A stretch of 64,000 bases of DNA from assembly GCF_010500925.1 (NCBI RefSeq), contig NZ_QVMG01000007.1:624-64623 (forward strand), written 5' to 3'. This DNA comes from Parabacteroides sp. 52. GTDB lineage: Bacteria > Bacteroidota > Bacteroidia > Bacteroidales > Tannerellaceae. This document shows positions 16,561-24,433 of this stretch, piece after piece; position 1 is the stretch's first letter; each line of letters opens with the position of its first letter. The notes under the pieces were generated by a model. The model made no database searches and was not told the origin of the DNA. It saw only the letters and a program-made list of their open reading frames with translations. Made by a program: the position numbers and the translations under genes.

Positions 16561-16576
16561 TTGGCACAGCATTTGT
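16561..16576 (+). promoter_or_regulatory. Sigma-54-like -24/-12 element upstream of dnaK
   Basis: TTGGCACAGCATTTGT fits the -24/-12 consensus TTGGCACG-N4-TTGC with GG and G(C/T) at the required 12-bp step; the last base is T rather than C. It lies 71 bp upstream of the dnaK ATG. A housekeeping TAnnTTTG box was not obvious in the same stretch. Whether it is used cannot be told from sequence. Confidence 0.35.
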
Positions 16577-16646
16577 TGAATACTAAGTGAATTCCCGCAG
16601 GGGAATACAACGAATGAATAGATAACAATTTAAAATATAATGTAAT

Positions 16647-18566
16647 ATGGGAAAAATTATTGGTATTGACTTAGGAACAACCAACTCTTGTGTGTCCGTT
16701 TTGGAAGGCAATGAACCGGTTGTTATCACAAACAGCGAAGGAAAAAGAACAACCCCTTCTATCGTGGCCTTTATTGAAGGTGGCGAACGCAAAGTGGGTG
16801 ATCCTGCCAAACGCCAGGCAATCACAAATCCGGAAAAAACGATCTTCTCTATCAAACGTTTCATGGGAGAAACCTATGATCAGGTGACAAAAGAGATCGG
16901 CCGGGTACCGTATAAAGTAGTGAAAGGAGATAACAACACACCACGTGTAGATATCGACGGACGTTTATATACCCCTCAGGAAATATCCGCAATGGTTCTT
17001 CAGAAAATGAAGAAGACGGCAGAAGATTATCTGGGACAAGAAGTAACCGAAGCGGTTATCACCGTGCCGGCTTACTTTAGCGATGCACAACGCCAGGCAA
17101 CAAAAGAAGCCGGTGAAATCGCAGGTCTGACCGTACGCCGTATTGTAAACGAACCGACTGCCGCTTCCTTGGCTTACGGTTTGGACAAAACAAATAAAGA
17201 TATGAAGATCGCCGTATTCGACTTGGGAGGGGGTACATTCGATATCTCTATCCTGGAATTAGGCGACGGTGTGTTTGAAGTGAAATCAACCAACGGAGAT
17301 ACTCACCTGGGCGGTGACGACTTCGACCACGTGATTATCGACTGGTTAGCCGAAGAATTCCAACGGGAAGAAGGACTCGACCTGCGTAAAGACCCGATGG
17401 CTCTGCAACGTCTGAAAGAAGCTGCTGAAAAGGCTAAGATCGAATTATCAAGCACTACAAGTACAGAAATTAACCTGCCATACATTATGCCGGTTGACGG
17501 AGTGCCTAAACACTTGGTGAAAACATTGACTCGTTCTAAATTTGAACAGTTGGCTGACTCACTGATCCAGGCTTGTATCGAACCTTGCCGTCAGTCTTTG
17601 AAAGATGCCAACCTGAATACCTCCGATATCGACGAAGTGATTCTGGTAGGTGGATCTACCCGTATCCCGGCTATCCAGGAGATCGTTCAGAAGTTCTTCG
17701 GCAAAGCTCCGTCAAAAGGTGTGAACCCGGATGAGGTAGTAGCTGTAGGTGCTGCAATTCAAGGTGGTGTATTAACTGGTGAAGTGAAAGATGTTTTGTT
17801 GCTTGACGTGACTCCGCTTTCCTTAGGTATCGAAACCATGGGTGGCGTAATGACCAAATTGATTGAATCAAACACTACCATCCCGACCAAAAAGTCAGAA
17901 ACGTTTACAACGGCTGCCGACAACCAGCCTTCTGTTGAAATCCATATCTTACAAGGAGAACGTTCCTTGGCACGGGATAATAAATCGATCGGTCGTTTCC
18001 ACTTAGACGGTATACCTGCCGCCCAACGTGGCGTTCCACAGATTGAAGTAACATTCGACATTGATGCAAACGGTATCCTGAATGTATCAGCCAAAGACAA
18101 AGGAACCGGAAAAGAACAAAGCATCCGTATCGAAGCTTCCAGCGGCTTGAGCGACGACGAAGTAAAGCGCATGAAAGAAGAAGCCTCTGCCAATGCAGAA
18201 GCCGATAAAAAAGAAAAAGAACGTATCGACAAAATCAACCAGGCAGACAGTACCATCTTCCAGACTGAAAAACAATTAAGCGAACTAGGAGACAAACTGC
18301 CAGCCGACAAGAAAGGCCAGATCGAAGCCGCCCTTGCCAAATTGAAGGAAGCTCACAAAGCCCAGGATATCGATGCTATTGACACCGCCATGACCGAATT
18401 GAACACCATATTCCAGGCTGCCAGCCAGGAAATGTACAACGCCGGTCAGCAACCCGGTGGCGCCCAACCCGGCCCCGACTTCGGCGCCCAACAACCCGGC
18501 GGAGCCCCCGGCAACGACAAGCAGGATGGCGGAGTGACGGATGTTGATTTCGAGGAAGTGAAGTAA
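16647..18566 (+). CDS. dnaK: Chaperone DnaK (Hsp70)
   Basis: 639 aa, full length. ATP-dependent chaperone of the cytoplasm that binds exposed hydrophobic segments with DnaJ and GrpE. Visible blocks: [16 protein letters not shown] near the start, the phosphate loops [14 protein letters not shown] and [13 protein letters not shown], then the substrate-binding domain ([20 protein letters not shown]), a helical lid from about residue 505, a Gly/Pro/Gln-rich linker and the terminal [12 protein letters not shown] tail recognised by co-chaperones. It stands alone here, without grpE or dnaJ, and is followed by a strong terminator. Confidence 0.98.
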   Translation: MGKIIGIDLGTTNSCVSVLEGNEPVVITNSEGKRTTPSIVAFIEGGERKVGDPAKRQAITNPEKTIFSIKRFMGETYDQVTKEIGRVPYKVVKGDNNTPRVDIDGRLYTPQEISAMVLQKMKKTAEDYLGQEVTEAVITVPAYFSDAQRQATKEAGEIAGLTVRRIVNEPTAASLAYGLDKTNKDMKIAVFDLGGGTFDISILELGDGVFEVKSTNGDTHLGGDDFDHVIIDWLAEEFQREEGLDLRKDPMALQRLKEAAEKAKIELSSTTSTEINLPYIMPVDGVPKHLVKTLTRSKFEQLADSLIQACIEPCRQSLKDANLNTSDIDEVILVGGSTRIPAIQEIVQKFFGKAPSKGVNPDEVVAVGAAIQGGVLTGEVKDVLLLDVTPLSLGIETMGGVMTKLIESNTTIPTKKSETFTTAADNQPSVEIHILQGERSLARDNKSIGRFHLDGIPAAQRGVPQIEVTFDIDANGILNVSAKDKGTGKEQSIRIEASSGLSDDEVKRMKEEASANAEADKKEKERIDKINQADSTIFQTEKQLSELGDKLPADKKGQIEAALAKLKEAHKAQDIDAIDTAMTELNTIFQAASQEMYNAGQQPGGAQPGPDFGAQQPGGAPGNDKQDGGVTDVDFEEVK

Positions 18567-18598
18567 AAGGCGATTAGAAACAATAAATAAATAGTAGA

Positions 18599-18634
18599 AA
18601 ATCCCTGTAAACAAATGGTTTACGGGGATTTTTA
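18599..18634 (+). terminator. Rho-independent terminator of dnaK
   Basis: A 12-bp stem (ATCCCTGTAAAC at 18601-18612 with GTTTACGGGGAT at 18618-18629, one T-G pair) with a 5-nt loop, followed by TTTTATTTTTG. Confidence 0.88.
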
Positions 18635-18639
18635 TTTTT

Positions 18640-18765
18640 GTGAATTTGTAGATAGCTATTGTTTTTGATGGTTTTTTATCATACATTTGTACCATTATTG
18701 TACCGGAACTTAATTAGTGATGAAGTGGAACTTATGAGCACTTATGACTACTAATGAGTACTTAA
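18640..18765. other. Leader of the integrase cluster with short direct repeats
   Basis: Contains TTGTACC twice about 14 bp apart (near 18687-18704) and ATGAGCACTTA / ATGAGTACTTA (18734-18763). Short repeats next to an integrase can be arm-type or excisionase sites, but a core attachment sequence could not be identified. Confidence 0.25.
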
Positions 18766-19323
18766 ATGGCGATAAAGATACCGATGAATAAGATTCAGAA
18801 ACAATGTGCAGTGTGTGGACAGCCTTTCGTTCCGAAGACGGTTGATTCTGTTTATTGCTCTAAAACATGCGGCAATGCAGCATATCGTGAAAAGAAACGG
18901 CAAAAGCGAAAAGAAGAAGAAAAGCAAGCGGTCGTAGCTAAAATACCAGATGATCGTCTCTATATTTCCGTTCCTGAAGCAATTGCACTTTTCGGTGTTG
19001 CCAAGAGTACGCTCTATCGCCTTATTCGGCAAAAGCGAATTCCTGCTATCAACTTAGGAGCTCGCCTTGTTCGGATTGACCGAGCAGCGATAGAGGAAAT
19101 GTTTCCTATTCGCCAAACACCTCTTAAAAAGGAGAAACCGACAACAAAGCTCTATAGTCTTGAACCGCAAGATTGTTATACAATCGGCGAGATTGCCAAA
19201 AAGTTTGGTATATCGGATAGCACGGTATATAAGCATATCCGAAAATATTCTATCCCAACTCGACAGATTGGCAACTATGTTTACGCTCCAAAAACTGAAA
19301 TAGATAATTTGTATAATCAATAA
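18766..19323 (+). CDS. Zinc-ribbon protein with two helix-turn-helix domains, integrase partner
   Basis: 185 aa. A Cys4 zinc ribbon at the N-terminus (CAVCGQPF, then YCSKTCGNAAY) is followed by two HTH_17 domains. The first reads YISVPEAIALFGVAKSTLYR (about residues 65-115), the second CYTIGEIAKKFGISDSTVYK (about 137-182). Such proteins precede tyrosine recombinases in Bacteroidetes and may act as directionality factors or regulators of the integrase. The gene ends 11 bp before the integrase and is co-transcribed with it. It differs from the single-domain HTH proteins of the 1-10 kb island. Confidence 0.75.
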   Translation: MAIKIPMNKIQKQCAVCGQPFVPKTVDSVYCSKTCGNAAYREKKRQKRKEEEKQAVVAKIPDDRLYISVPEAIALFGVAKSTLYRLIRQKRIPAINLGARLVRIDRAAIEEMFPIRQTPLKKEKPTTKLYSLEPQDCYTIGEIAKKFGISDSTVYKHIRKYSIPTRQIGNYVYAPKTEIDNLYNQ

Positions 19324-19334
19324 CAATATACCAC

Positions 19335-20594
19335 ATGAAACAGCTCTCCAATACAAAAGTAACTGTTCGGCTTCGTAAGGCGGAAGACCGTAAAGAGTGG
19401 TATGTTTATATTGAAAGCTATCCGGTTTATGTTCCCGGCAAGCAAACTCCGCAACGTGTTCGTGAATATTTGAATCGTTGTATTACTACGGTTGAATGGG
19501 ACAAGAAGCGTACTGCCCGCACCGATTCGGACGGAACAAAAACCTACAAACCCAAACGTGATGATAATGGAATAATCGTTTGCCGAAGCGAAAAAGACCA
19601 AGAAACTATGCTCTATGCTGATGGAATCCGCAAGCTTCGCCAAAGAGAATATGACAATACTGACCTATATAGTGATACAGAAAGTGCACAAGTTGAACAA
19701 AAGGAGCGTGCGCAGCAGAATTTCATAGAGTATTTTAACGTCACGGCAAAGAAACGCCATGCACAAAGCTCCGATTCTATCCGTGTAAACTGGAAACGAA
19801 CCTACGAATTAATAAAGCTCTTCGCTGGAGACACATTGCCTTTTGCCAAAATCGACAATCGCTTTGCTGAAGATTTTAAGTTATATCTTTTATCCGCTCC
19901 ATGTGGAGGTAATAAAAGCGGAACGATCTCCCGCAATACCGCAGTAACTTACTTCTCCATTTTCAAGGCGGCATTAAAACAGGCCTTTGTTGATGGATAC
20001 CTGACAACTGATTTATCAGCAAAAATCAAAGGAATACCGGAACAGGAGTCAAGGCGTGAATATTTGACCGTTGAAGAACTTAATATCCTCGCTGGAACGC
20101 CATGTGAAAGAGATGTTCTAAAAAGAGCAGCATTGTTTTCAGCTCTTACCGGCTTACGCCATTGTGATATTCAAAAATTACGATGGAAAGAAATCAGCAT
20201 GAATGGCGACCAAGCACAATTGCATTTCACACAACAGAAAACAAAAGGTGTGGAATATATGCCTATTTCGCAACAGGCACTTGATCTGTGTGGCGAACCT
20301 CGTGAGCCGGAACAGCTCGTTTTCGAGGATTTGCCCGATCCTGCTTGGATTTCCAAACCTTTGAAACGCTGGATAGAAGCCGCCGGAATCACGAAGCGGA
20401 TTACATTTCATTGCTTTAGACACACATACGCAACTCTTCAATTATCCAGTGGCACAGACATTTACACCGTCAGTAAAATGCTTGGGCATACAAATGTAAA
20501 AACCACACAGATTTACGCAAAAGTTGTGGACGAAAAGAAGAGCAAAGCGGCACAAGCAATTCAGTTGAACACTCTTAATAATACAGAAGAATGA
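19335..20594 (+). CDS. Tyrosine recombinase / site-specific integrase
   Basis: 419 aa. The N-terminal arm-binding and SAM-like core-binding parts extend to about residue 215. The catalytic domain shows the tyrosine recombinase residues: ALTGLRHCDIQKLRW (first Arg), HCFRHTYATLQL (His-x-x-Arg) and LGHTNVKTTQIYAKV (His and nucleophile Tyr). It cuts and rejoins DNA at att sites. Upstream is a likely directionality factor and downstream a membrane protein overlapping by 4 bp (ATGA). It lies just past dnaK and next to the CRISPR-Cas locus, so it may have delivered neighbouring DNA, but no att repeat was found. Confidence 0.9.
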   Translation: MKQLSNTKVTVRLRKAEDRKEWYVYIESYPVYVPGKQTPQRVREYLNRCITTVEWDKKRTARTDSDGTKTYKPKRDDNGIIVCRSEKDQETMLYADGIRKLRQREYDNTDLYSDTESAQVEQKERAQQNFIEYFNVTAKKRHAQSSDSIRVNWKRTYELIKLFAGDTLPFAKIDNRFAEDFKLYLLSAPCGGNKSGTISRNTAVTYFSIFKAALKQAFVDGYLTTDLSAKIKGIPEQESRREYLTVEELNILAGTPCERDVLKRAALFSALTGLRHCDIQKLRWKEISMNGDQAQLHFTQQKTKGVEYMPISQQALDLCGEPREPEQLVFEDLPDPAWISKPLKRWIEAAGITKRITFHCFRHTYATLQLSSGTDIYTVSKMLGHTNVKTTQIYAKVVDEKKSKAAQAIQLNTLNNTEE

Positions 20595-21331
20595 AACAGA
20601 ACAGTCTTTTGCAGTACATTATATTATATGCGATCGTAGCTTGCGTTGCTTTGGCGATTGCAGCATTGGCACGCATGTTTACTATTTCGGTTGGCTTTGA
20701 TAGTTTTACAGCTTTCATAGTCTTTATTGTAGTATTGGCTGTTCAGGTTGTAGTATATTTGAGTATCCACGTGGTACTGCAAAATATGATGTTGCCGTGG
20801 ATCGGGAACGGATTGGCTAAGATCCCCTATTTCCGCAAGAAGATAGAACAAAGACAAGTTTCTCAGATTGTTGCTGAACCACAGATAGAAGAAAAGAAAT
20901 TTGAAATTGATATACTGGAATCGAATGTCTCTTTAGACGATATTCGGAATGAACAGCAGAAAAACATAGCCAAAGAACAGGAGGAGGTACTGAATATCGC
21001 TTTAGATTATACCAGAAAGTCGTTTGCTCTCTACCTTTCCGATGAAGACCTTGATATCCTTTTCCGGAATGTCCGTGCATATATGAACAGGTTAGATGAG
21101 AAAGAATTGAAGCCGGTTAAAGTCAAAGAACTATCAGCCCTTGATCTTCGTCATTACGGTTGGAATATCTGGAACTATTTCAAACCGAGAAACCAGATGG
21201 ATATTGCCAGTTTTCTGAAAATAGTATTCCCAGATGTTTTTAAGGGAGTAGAAGTGAAAAGCATCAAGCGGCATTTGAAGGATGATGAATTAAAGGGAAT
21301 AATTAAGATACAGGAGAGTATTTTAGGATAG
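20591..21331 (+). CDS. Hypothetical membrane protein coupled to the integrase
   Basis: 246 aa. Two transmembrane helices lie at the N-terminus (about residues 8-28 and 37-62). A polar cytoplasmic part follows with a Glu/Gln-rich segment (KIEQRQVSQIVAEPQIEEKK) and a C-terminal globular region (SALDLRHYGWNIWNYFKPRN) that could be a small DNA- or protein-binding fold. Its start overlaps the integrase stop (ATGA), so translation is coupled. I do not recognise the family; similar proteins sit downstream of integrases in Bacteroidales. Confidence 0.6.
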   Translation: MKQNSLLQYIILYAIVACVALAIAALARMFTISVGFDSFTAFIVFIVVLAVQVVVYLSIHVVLQNMMLPWIGNGLAKIPYFRKKIEQRQVSQIVAEPQIEEKKFEIDILESNVSLDDIRNEQQKNIAKEQEEVLNIALDYTRKSFALYLSDEDLDILFRNVRAYMNRLDEKELKPVKVKELSALDLRHYGWNIWNYFKPRNQMDIASFLKIVFPDVFKGVEVKSIKRHLKDDELKGIIKIQESILG

Positions 21332-21346
21332 CAAAATAAAACTGAA

Positions 21347-21628
21347 ATGGAAAAACTTAATGTAAATAAAATACTTGTAGTTGACTTGTATAGTGGAGAG
21401 TATGCGAGAAAACATATAGGTCATGAAGACTTAAATCTAATAGAAAATCCAGTAGATGGCAACTTTTATGGCTATTGCCCACCGTGGGATGGTGTTGCGA
21501 TAGGTAAACTTGGTGCAAAAAAAGATGCCGAATATATAGATGATATCACGGTTGTTTATGTTAGAAAAAGAGAAGGTAGTAATAATTGGGAGTTATTCAA
21601 AAATTTCAATTCCACAAGGTTCAACTAA
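21347..21628 (+). pseudogene. N-terminal fragment of a gene cut off by the CRISPR array
   Basis: The frame opens with a plausible coding start (ILVVDLYSGEYARKHIGHED, then GNFYGYCPPWDGVAIGKLGA) and reads DDITVVYVRKREGSNNWELF. It then runs into the first CRISPR repeat at 21603, where the last nine codons are repeat sequence, and stops at 21628. The codon pattern and well-formed strands suggest a real protein whose C-terminal part is missing. No continuation is seen on the far side of the cas genes. The family is not certain; I recall longer proteins with this N-terminus but cannot name a function. Confidence 0.5.
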
Positions 21629-22413
21629 AAGTCCAAGGCTCAGTTAGACAGACAGCGCATAGACAAATTTCAATTCCACAAGGTTCAACTAAAAGCCTGT
21701 TCGTTTTTCGACACCTCGGTGATAGACTTACATTTCAATTCCACAAGGTTCAACTAAAAGAATTCTGTTTTGCGCGTTGGTGACAGCCAGGTTTCTTATT
21801 TCAATTCCACAAGGTTCAACTAAAAGAAGAGCGTATATAACACCGAAAACCCCTACATTGAATTTCAATTCCACAAGGTTCAACTAAAAGATACTTTTCG
21901 TCCGTGATCGGTGGGATCTCCGGGAAATTTCAATTCCACAAGGTTCAACTAAAAGTCTTGACAAACAGCACAATTACCAATTCATTAAGATATTTCAATT
22001 CCACAAGGTTCAACTAAAAGCGTTGACGATTTAAAGTCCTTCTTCTCTCGTTGTTCATTTCAATTCCACAAGGTTCAACTAAAAGCATTCACGCGCACAG
22101 AGAAGGCAGGGTTTAGAGTAGTATTTCAATTCCACAAGGTTCAACTAAAAGCGGTAATTGCCGCCTTATAATTATCAGATGTTAGACATTTCAATTCCAC
22201 AAGGTTCAACTAAAAGGCGCGTTATCTTTAATTGCTGCTTGTAGGCTTTTTCATTTCAATTCCACAAGGTTCAACTAAAAGTTTTTATCTCGTTAAGAGA
22301 CTTCGCGAGTTCTCCCGTATTTCAATTCCACAAGGTTCAACTAAAAGACTCCAAGGCTCAGTTAGACAGACAGCGCATAGACAAATTTCAATTCCACAAG
22401 GTTCAACTAAAAG
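21603..22413 (-). CRISPR. Type I-B CRISPR array, 13 repeats and 12 spacers
   Basis: Thirteen identical 29-bp repeats begin at 21603, 21667, 21732, 21798, 21862, 21927, 21992, 22057, 22123, 22188, 22253, 22319 and 22385. Spacers are 35 to 37 bp. In the transcribed (minus) direction the repeat starts CTTTTAGTTGAACC and ends TTGTGGAATTGAAAT, giving the AUUGAAA-type 8-nt 5' handle of type I-B crRNAs. The leader is therefore on the right (22414-22634), next to cas2. All repeats are perfect, including the leader-distal one, which usually decays. The spacers at 21632-21666 and 22348-22384 share 35 nt. Confidence 0.98.
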
Positions 22414-22634
22414 CCGTCGCAAATTTCATATAATTTGACGTAAAACCAAGGTTTTAAATGAAAAAAAGAGTTGTTTCTGTATGAAAAAGTTGTCGATCTG
22501 CAATTGTATAAAATTACCCGAGGAACGACAACCATATATAAACATCTGATTTTCAATAAATCAAAGACCTATTTGGAGAATTCGGCTAATGGATGAGATA
22601 CTGTGAAGTGCCATTTCTCTTACATCGACAACAT
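22414..22634 (-). promoter_or_regulatory. CRISPR leader
   Basis: 221 bp of AT-rich non-coding sequence between cas2 and the newest repeat. It contains AAAACC-aa-GGTTTT (22442-22455) and an imperfect dyad around 22415-22440 ending at the first repeat. By position it would carry the array promoter and the sites for spacer integration. No exact -7 box was assigned. Confidence 0.65.
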
Positions 22635-22898
22635 TCACAAAAACTGATCCAGGCTATTCTTCTCTTTCCCAACGACTTGCTTTTCCATCCAATGATTTTG
22701 TCGACTGGTAAAAAGAATGACACTGTCATCTTCTTTATTCATGATTTCTTTTGCCAATAAAATTAATTCTTTTAGCCTAACTTCAGTCAACTCGCCTTCA
22801 AAAACAGAGTTCTGTATCCAATTCAAATATCTCCGGCAAAGACGCAACATCTTGCCAACGCGTTTTTCTCCTACATCATAGACTAAAATGACATACAT
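22635..22898 (-). CDS. cas2: CRISPR-associated endonuclease Cas2
   Basis: 87 aa. The short ferredoxin-like protein starts MYVILVYDVGEKRVGKMLRL; the Asp in the first strand is the conserved metal-site position. Cas2 dimers bridge two Cas1 dimers in the spacer-integration complex. The gene follows cas1 by 4 bp and is the last cas gene before the leader. Confidence 0.95.
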   Translation of the reverse strand: MYVILVYDVGEKRVGKMLRLCRRYLNWIQNSVFEGELTEVRLKELILLAKEIMNKEDDSVILFTSRQNHWMEKQVVGKEKNSLDQFL

Positions 22899-22902
22899 AA
22901 TC

Positions 22903-23919
22903 TTACCACCACATTTTAAAAGGTTTGTATTCTTCCATACCCAATAAGTGCTTACTCAATTTATAGCACTCCAATTTAATCAAATGCTTGTAACTCACAT
23001 TTCTCTTCAAGCTACGGTGTTTGATCGTTTCCGTCATCCGTTCTTCAATTCCTTTGACAAATATCTTTTTCCCATTTTCATTCAGGACACATTTATTGAG
23101 TGTTGTATGAAAGTGCTTCTCCTGGATTTCTTTTCTATTCAACACCTTAAATATTACCCGATCAACAATAATCGGTTTGAATATTTCTGCCACATCTAAG
23201 GCCAATGAATAGCGCCGTTCCCCTGGAGTGTGCAAATAACTAATCGTTGGATTTAACTGTGTCTGATGGATAGCCCTTAAACATAAACTATAACACATCA
23301 TATTACCAAAAGAGATCAAAGCATTCACCTCGTTCTGAGGAGGTTGCTTACTACGTCCATCCATATTGAAATCATTCAATATCAGGTCAAACGCGTCATA
23401 ATAGGCTTGCCGGATATTGCCTTCCATCCCCATCAGTTCCGGAACAGCTTTTGCCAGCGGTATCTTTTCTCTATAAGCACTCATCATCTCCATGATCGGT
23501 TCCATATCTTTTCCTCTTCGATTGTAGTATTGTAAGTTCTTTATCATATTATAAGCCGCTCCATCAACAAACTTACGCGCAATAACCAATCGTTTCTCGA
23601 TATCTTCATAATGTCTTGTCTGAGCCAATAACATCTTACCGGAAAGAAGAGAATCCTTCGGCATAAACGATCCGGTATAATTCTCATAATAGTCAAAGAA
23701 ATGAAGAGCGATATCCTGTTTCCCCATAAAATTCAACAGGGCACTATTAACATCCAACGAACCGAACACATAGAATTCGTTCACTCCTTCAACCGGTATA
23801 TAACGAGGTTGCCCGTCATGAACAATACCATTCTCATCCTCTGTCACAGGCACAAATTTCAACGTATTATCCTTACGGCTCAACCTTCCGGGATTAAACA
23901 GATAATAGGTCTTTTTCAT
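22903..23919 (-). CDS. cas1: Type I-B CRISPR-associated Cas1
   Basis: 338 aa. The start MKKTYYLFNPGRLSRKDNTL is the usual opening of Cas1b proteins. The metal-binding region is visible as SYLHTPGERRYSLALDVAEI (His and Asp) preceded by an acidic residue in MGMEGNIRQAYYDAF. Cas1 integrates new spacers next to the leader. It overlaps cas4 by 4 bp (ATGA) and lies 4 bp before cas2, so the adaptation module is intact. Confidence 0.96.
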   Translation of the reverse strand: MKKTYYLFNPGRLSRKDNTLKFVPVTEDENGIVHDGQPRYIPVEGVNEFYVFGSLDVNSALLNFMGKQDIALHFFDYYENYTGSFMPKDSLLSGKMLLAQTRHYEDIEKRLVIARKFVDGAAYNMIKNLQYYNRRGKDMEPIMEMMSAYREKIPLAKAVPELMGMEGNIRQAYYDAFDLILNDFNMDGRSKQPPQNEVNALISFGNMMCYSLCLRAIHQTQLNPTISYLHTPGERRYSLALDVAEIFKPIIVDRVIFKVLNRKEIQEKHFHTTLNKCVLNENGKKIFVKGIEERMTETIKHRSLKRNVSYKHLIKLECYKLSKHLLGMEEYKPFKMWW

Positions 23920-24431
23920 ACGATATCCTCTTCGTTAATAAAACAGAAATCATAATAACTACAATTACGACAAATACTTTTACGTTCAAAAGGTGGGCAA
24001 TCCTCCTGATTGATAAGCACCCTGATTGATGCAACAACCTCCTCTATATACGCTCTGTCGTGATCCGATAAAATAACCGGTGTCGTTTTCCTCAACGTCG
24101 GATATTCCAGTATTCCTTTCACTCCTTCCACACCGTTTCTTTCCAATACATAGAGATAATACTTCAATTGCCATTCATGTGCTTCTTCCACTTTGTCTGA
24201 TTTCTTTATCTCGTGCACTACCTTATTACGCGCATCATAGAAATCTATCTTTATCCCATCTATTTCCAGTTCTTCAAACCGCTCCGGTCGTTGAGGATAA
24301 GAAGTCTCATGAATCAATTTACCCTCATAAACCAGATCGGAGGTCTGTTCAAACCTGATACCGTTGGCATGCAACCATAACTCACGTTTGCATACATGGT
24401 AGAGATTAAAAAAGGTGGCAATAATTTTCAT
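23916..24431 (-). CDS. cas4: CRISPR-associated Cas4 exonuclease
   Basis: 171 aa. A RecB-like nuclease with an iron-sulfur cluster. One Cys near the N-terminus (HVCKRELWL) and three near the C-terminus (SICRNCSYYDFCFIN) hold the cluster. The catalytic core reads KIDFYDARNKVVHEIKKSD, followed by QLKYYLYVLE (QxxxY motif). Cas4 trims pre-spacers and selects those with a PAM, which matters for the spacer pair described in the findings. The gene starts 2 bp after the cas3 stop and overlaps cas1. Confidence 0.95.
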   Translation of the reverse strand: MKIIATFFNLYHVCKRELWLHANGIRFEQTSDLVYEGKLIHETSYPQRPERFEELEIDGIKIDFYDARNKVVHEIKKSDKVEEAHEWQLKYYLYVLERNGVEGVKGILEYPTLRKTTPVILSDHDRAYIEEVVASIRVLINQEDCPPFERKSICRNCSYYDFCFINEEDIV

Positions 24432-24433
24432 AA

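Noticed and set aside
21586-22438. Short plus-strand frames reading through the CRISPR repeats
   Set aside because: They translate the repeats again and again (NSTRFN- and IPQGSTK-like words) and have no independent coding signal.
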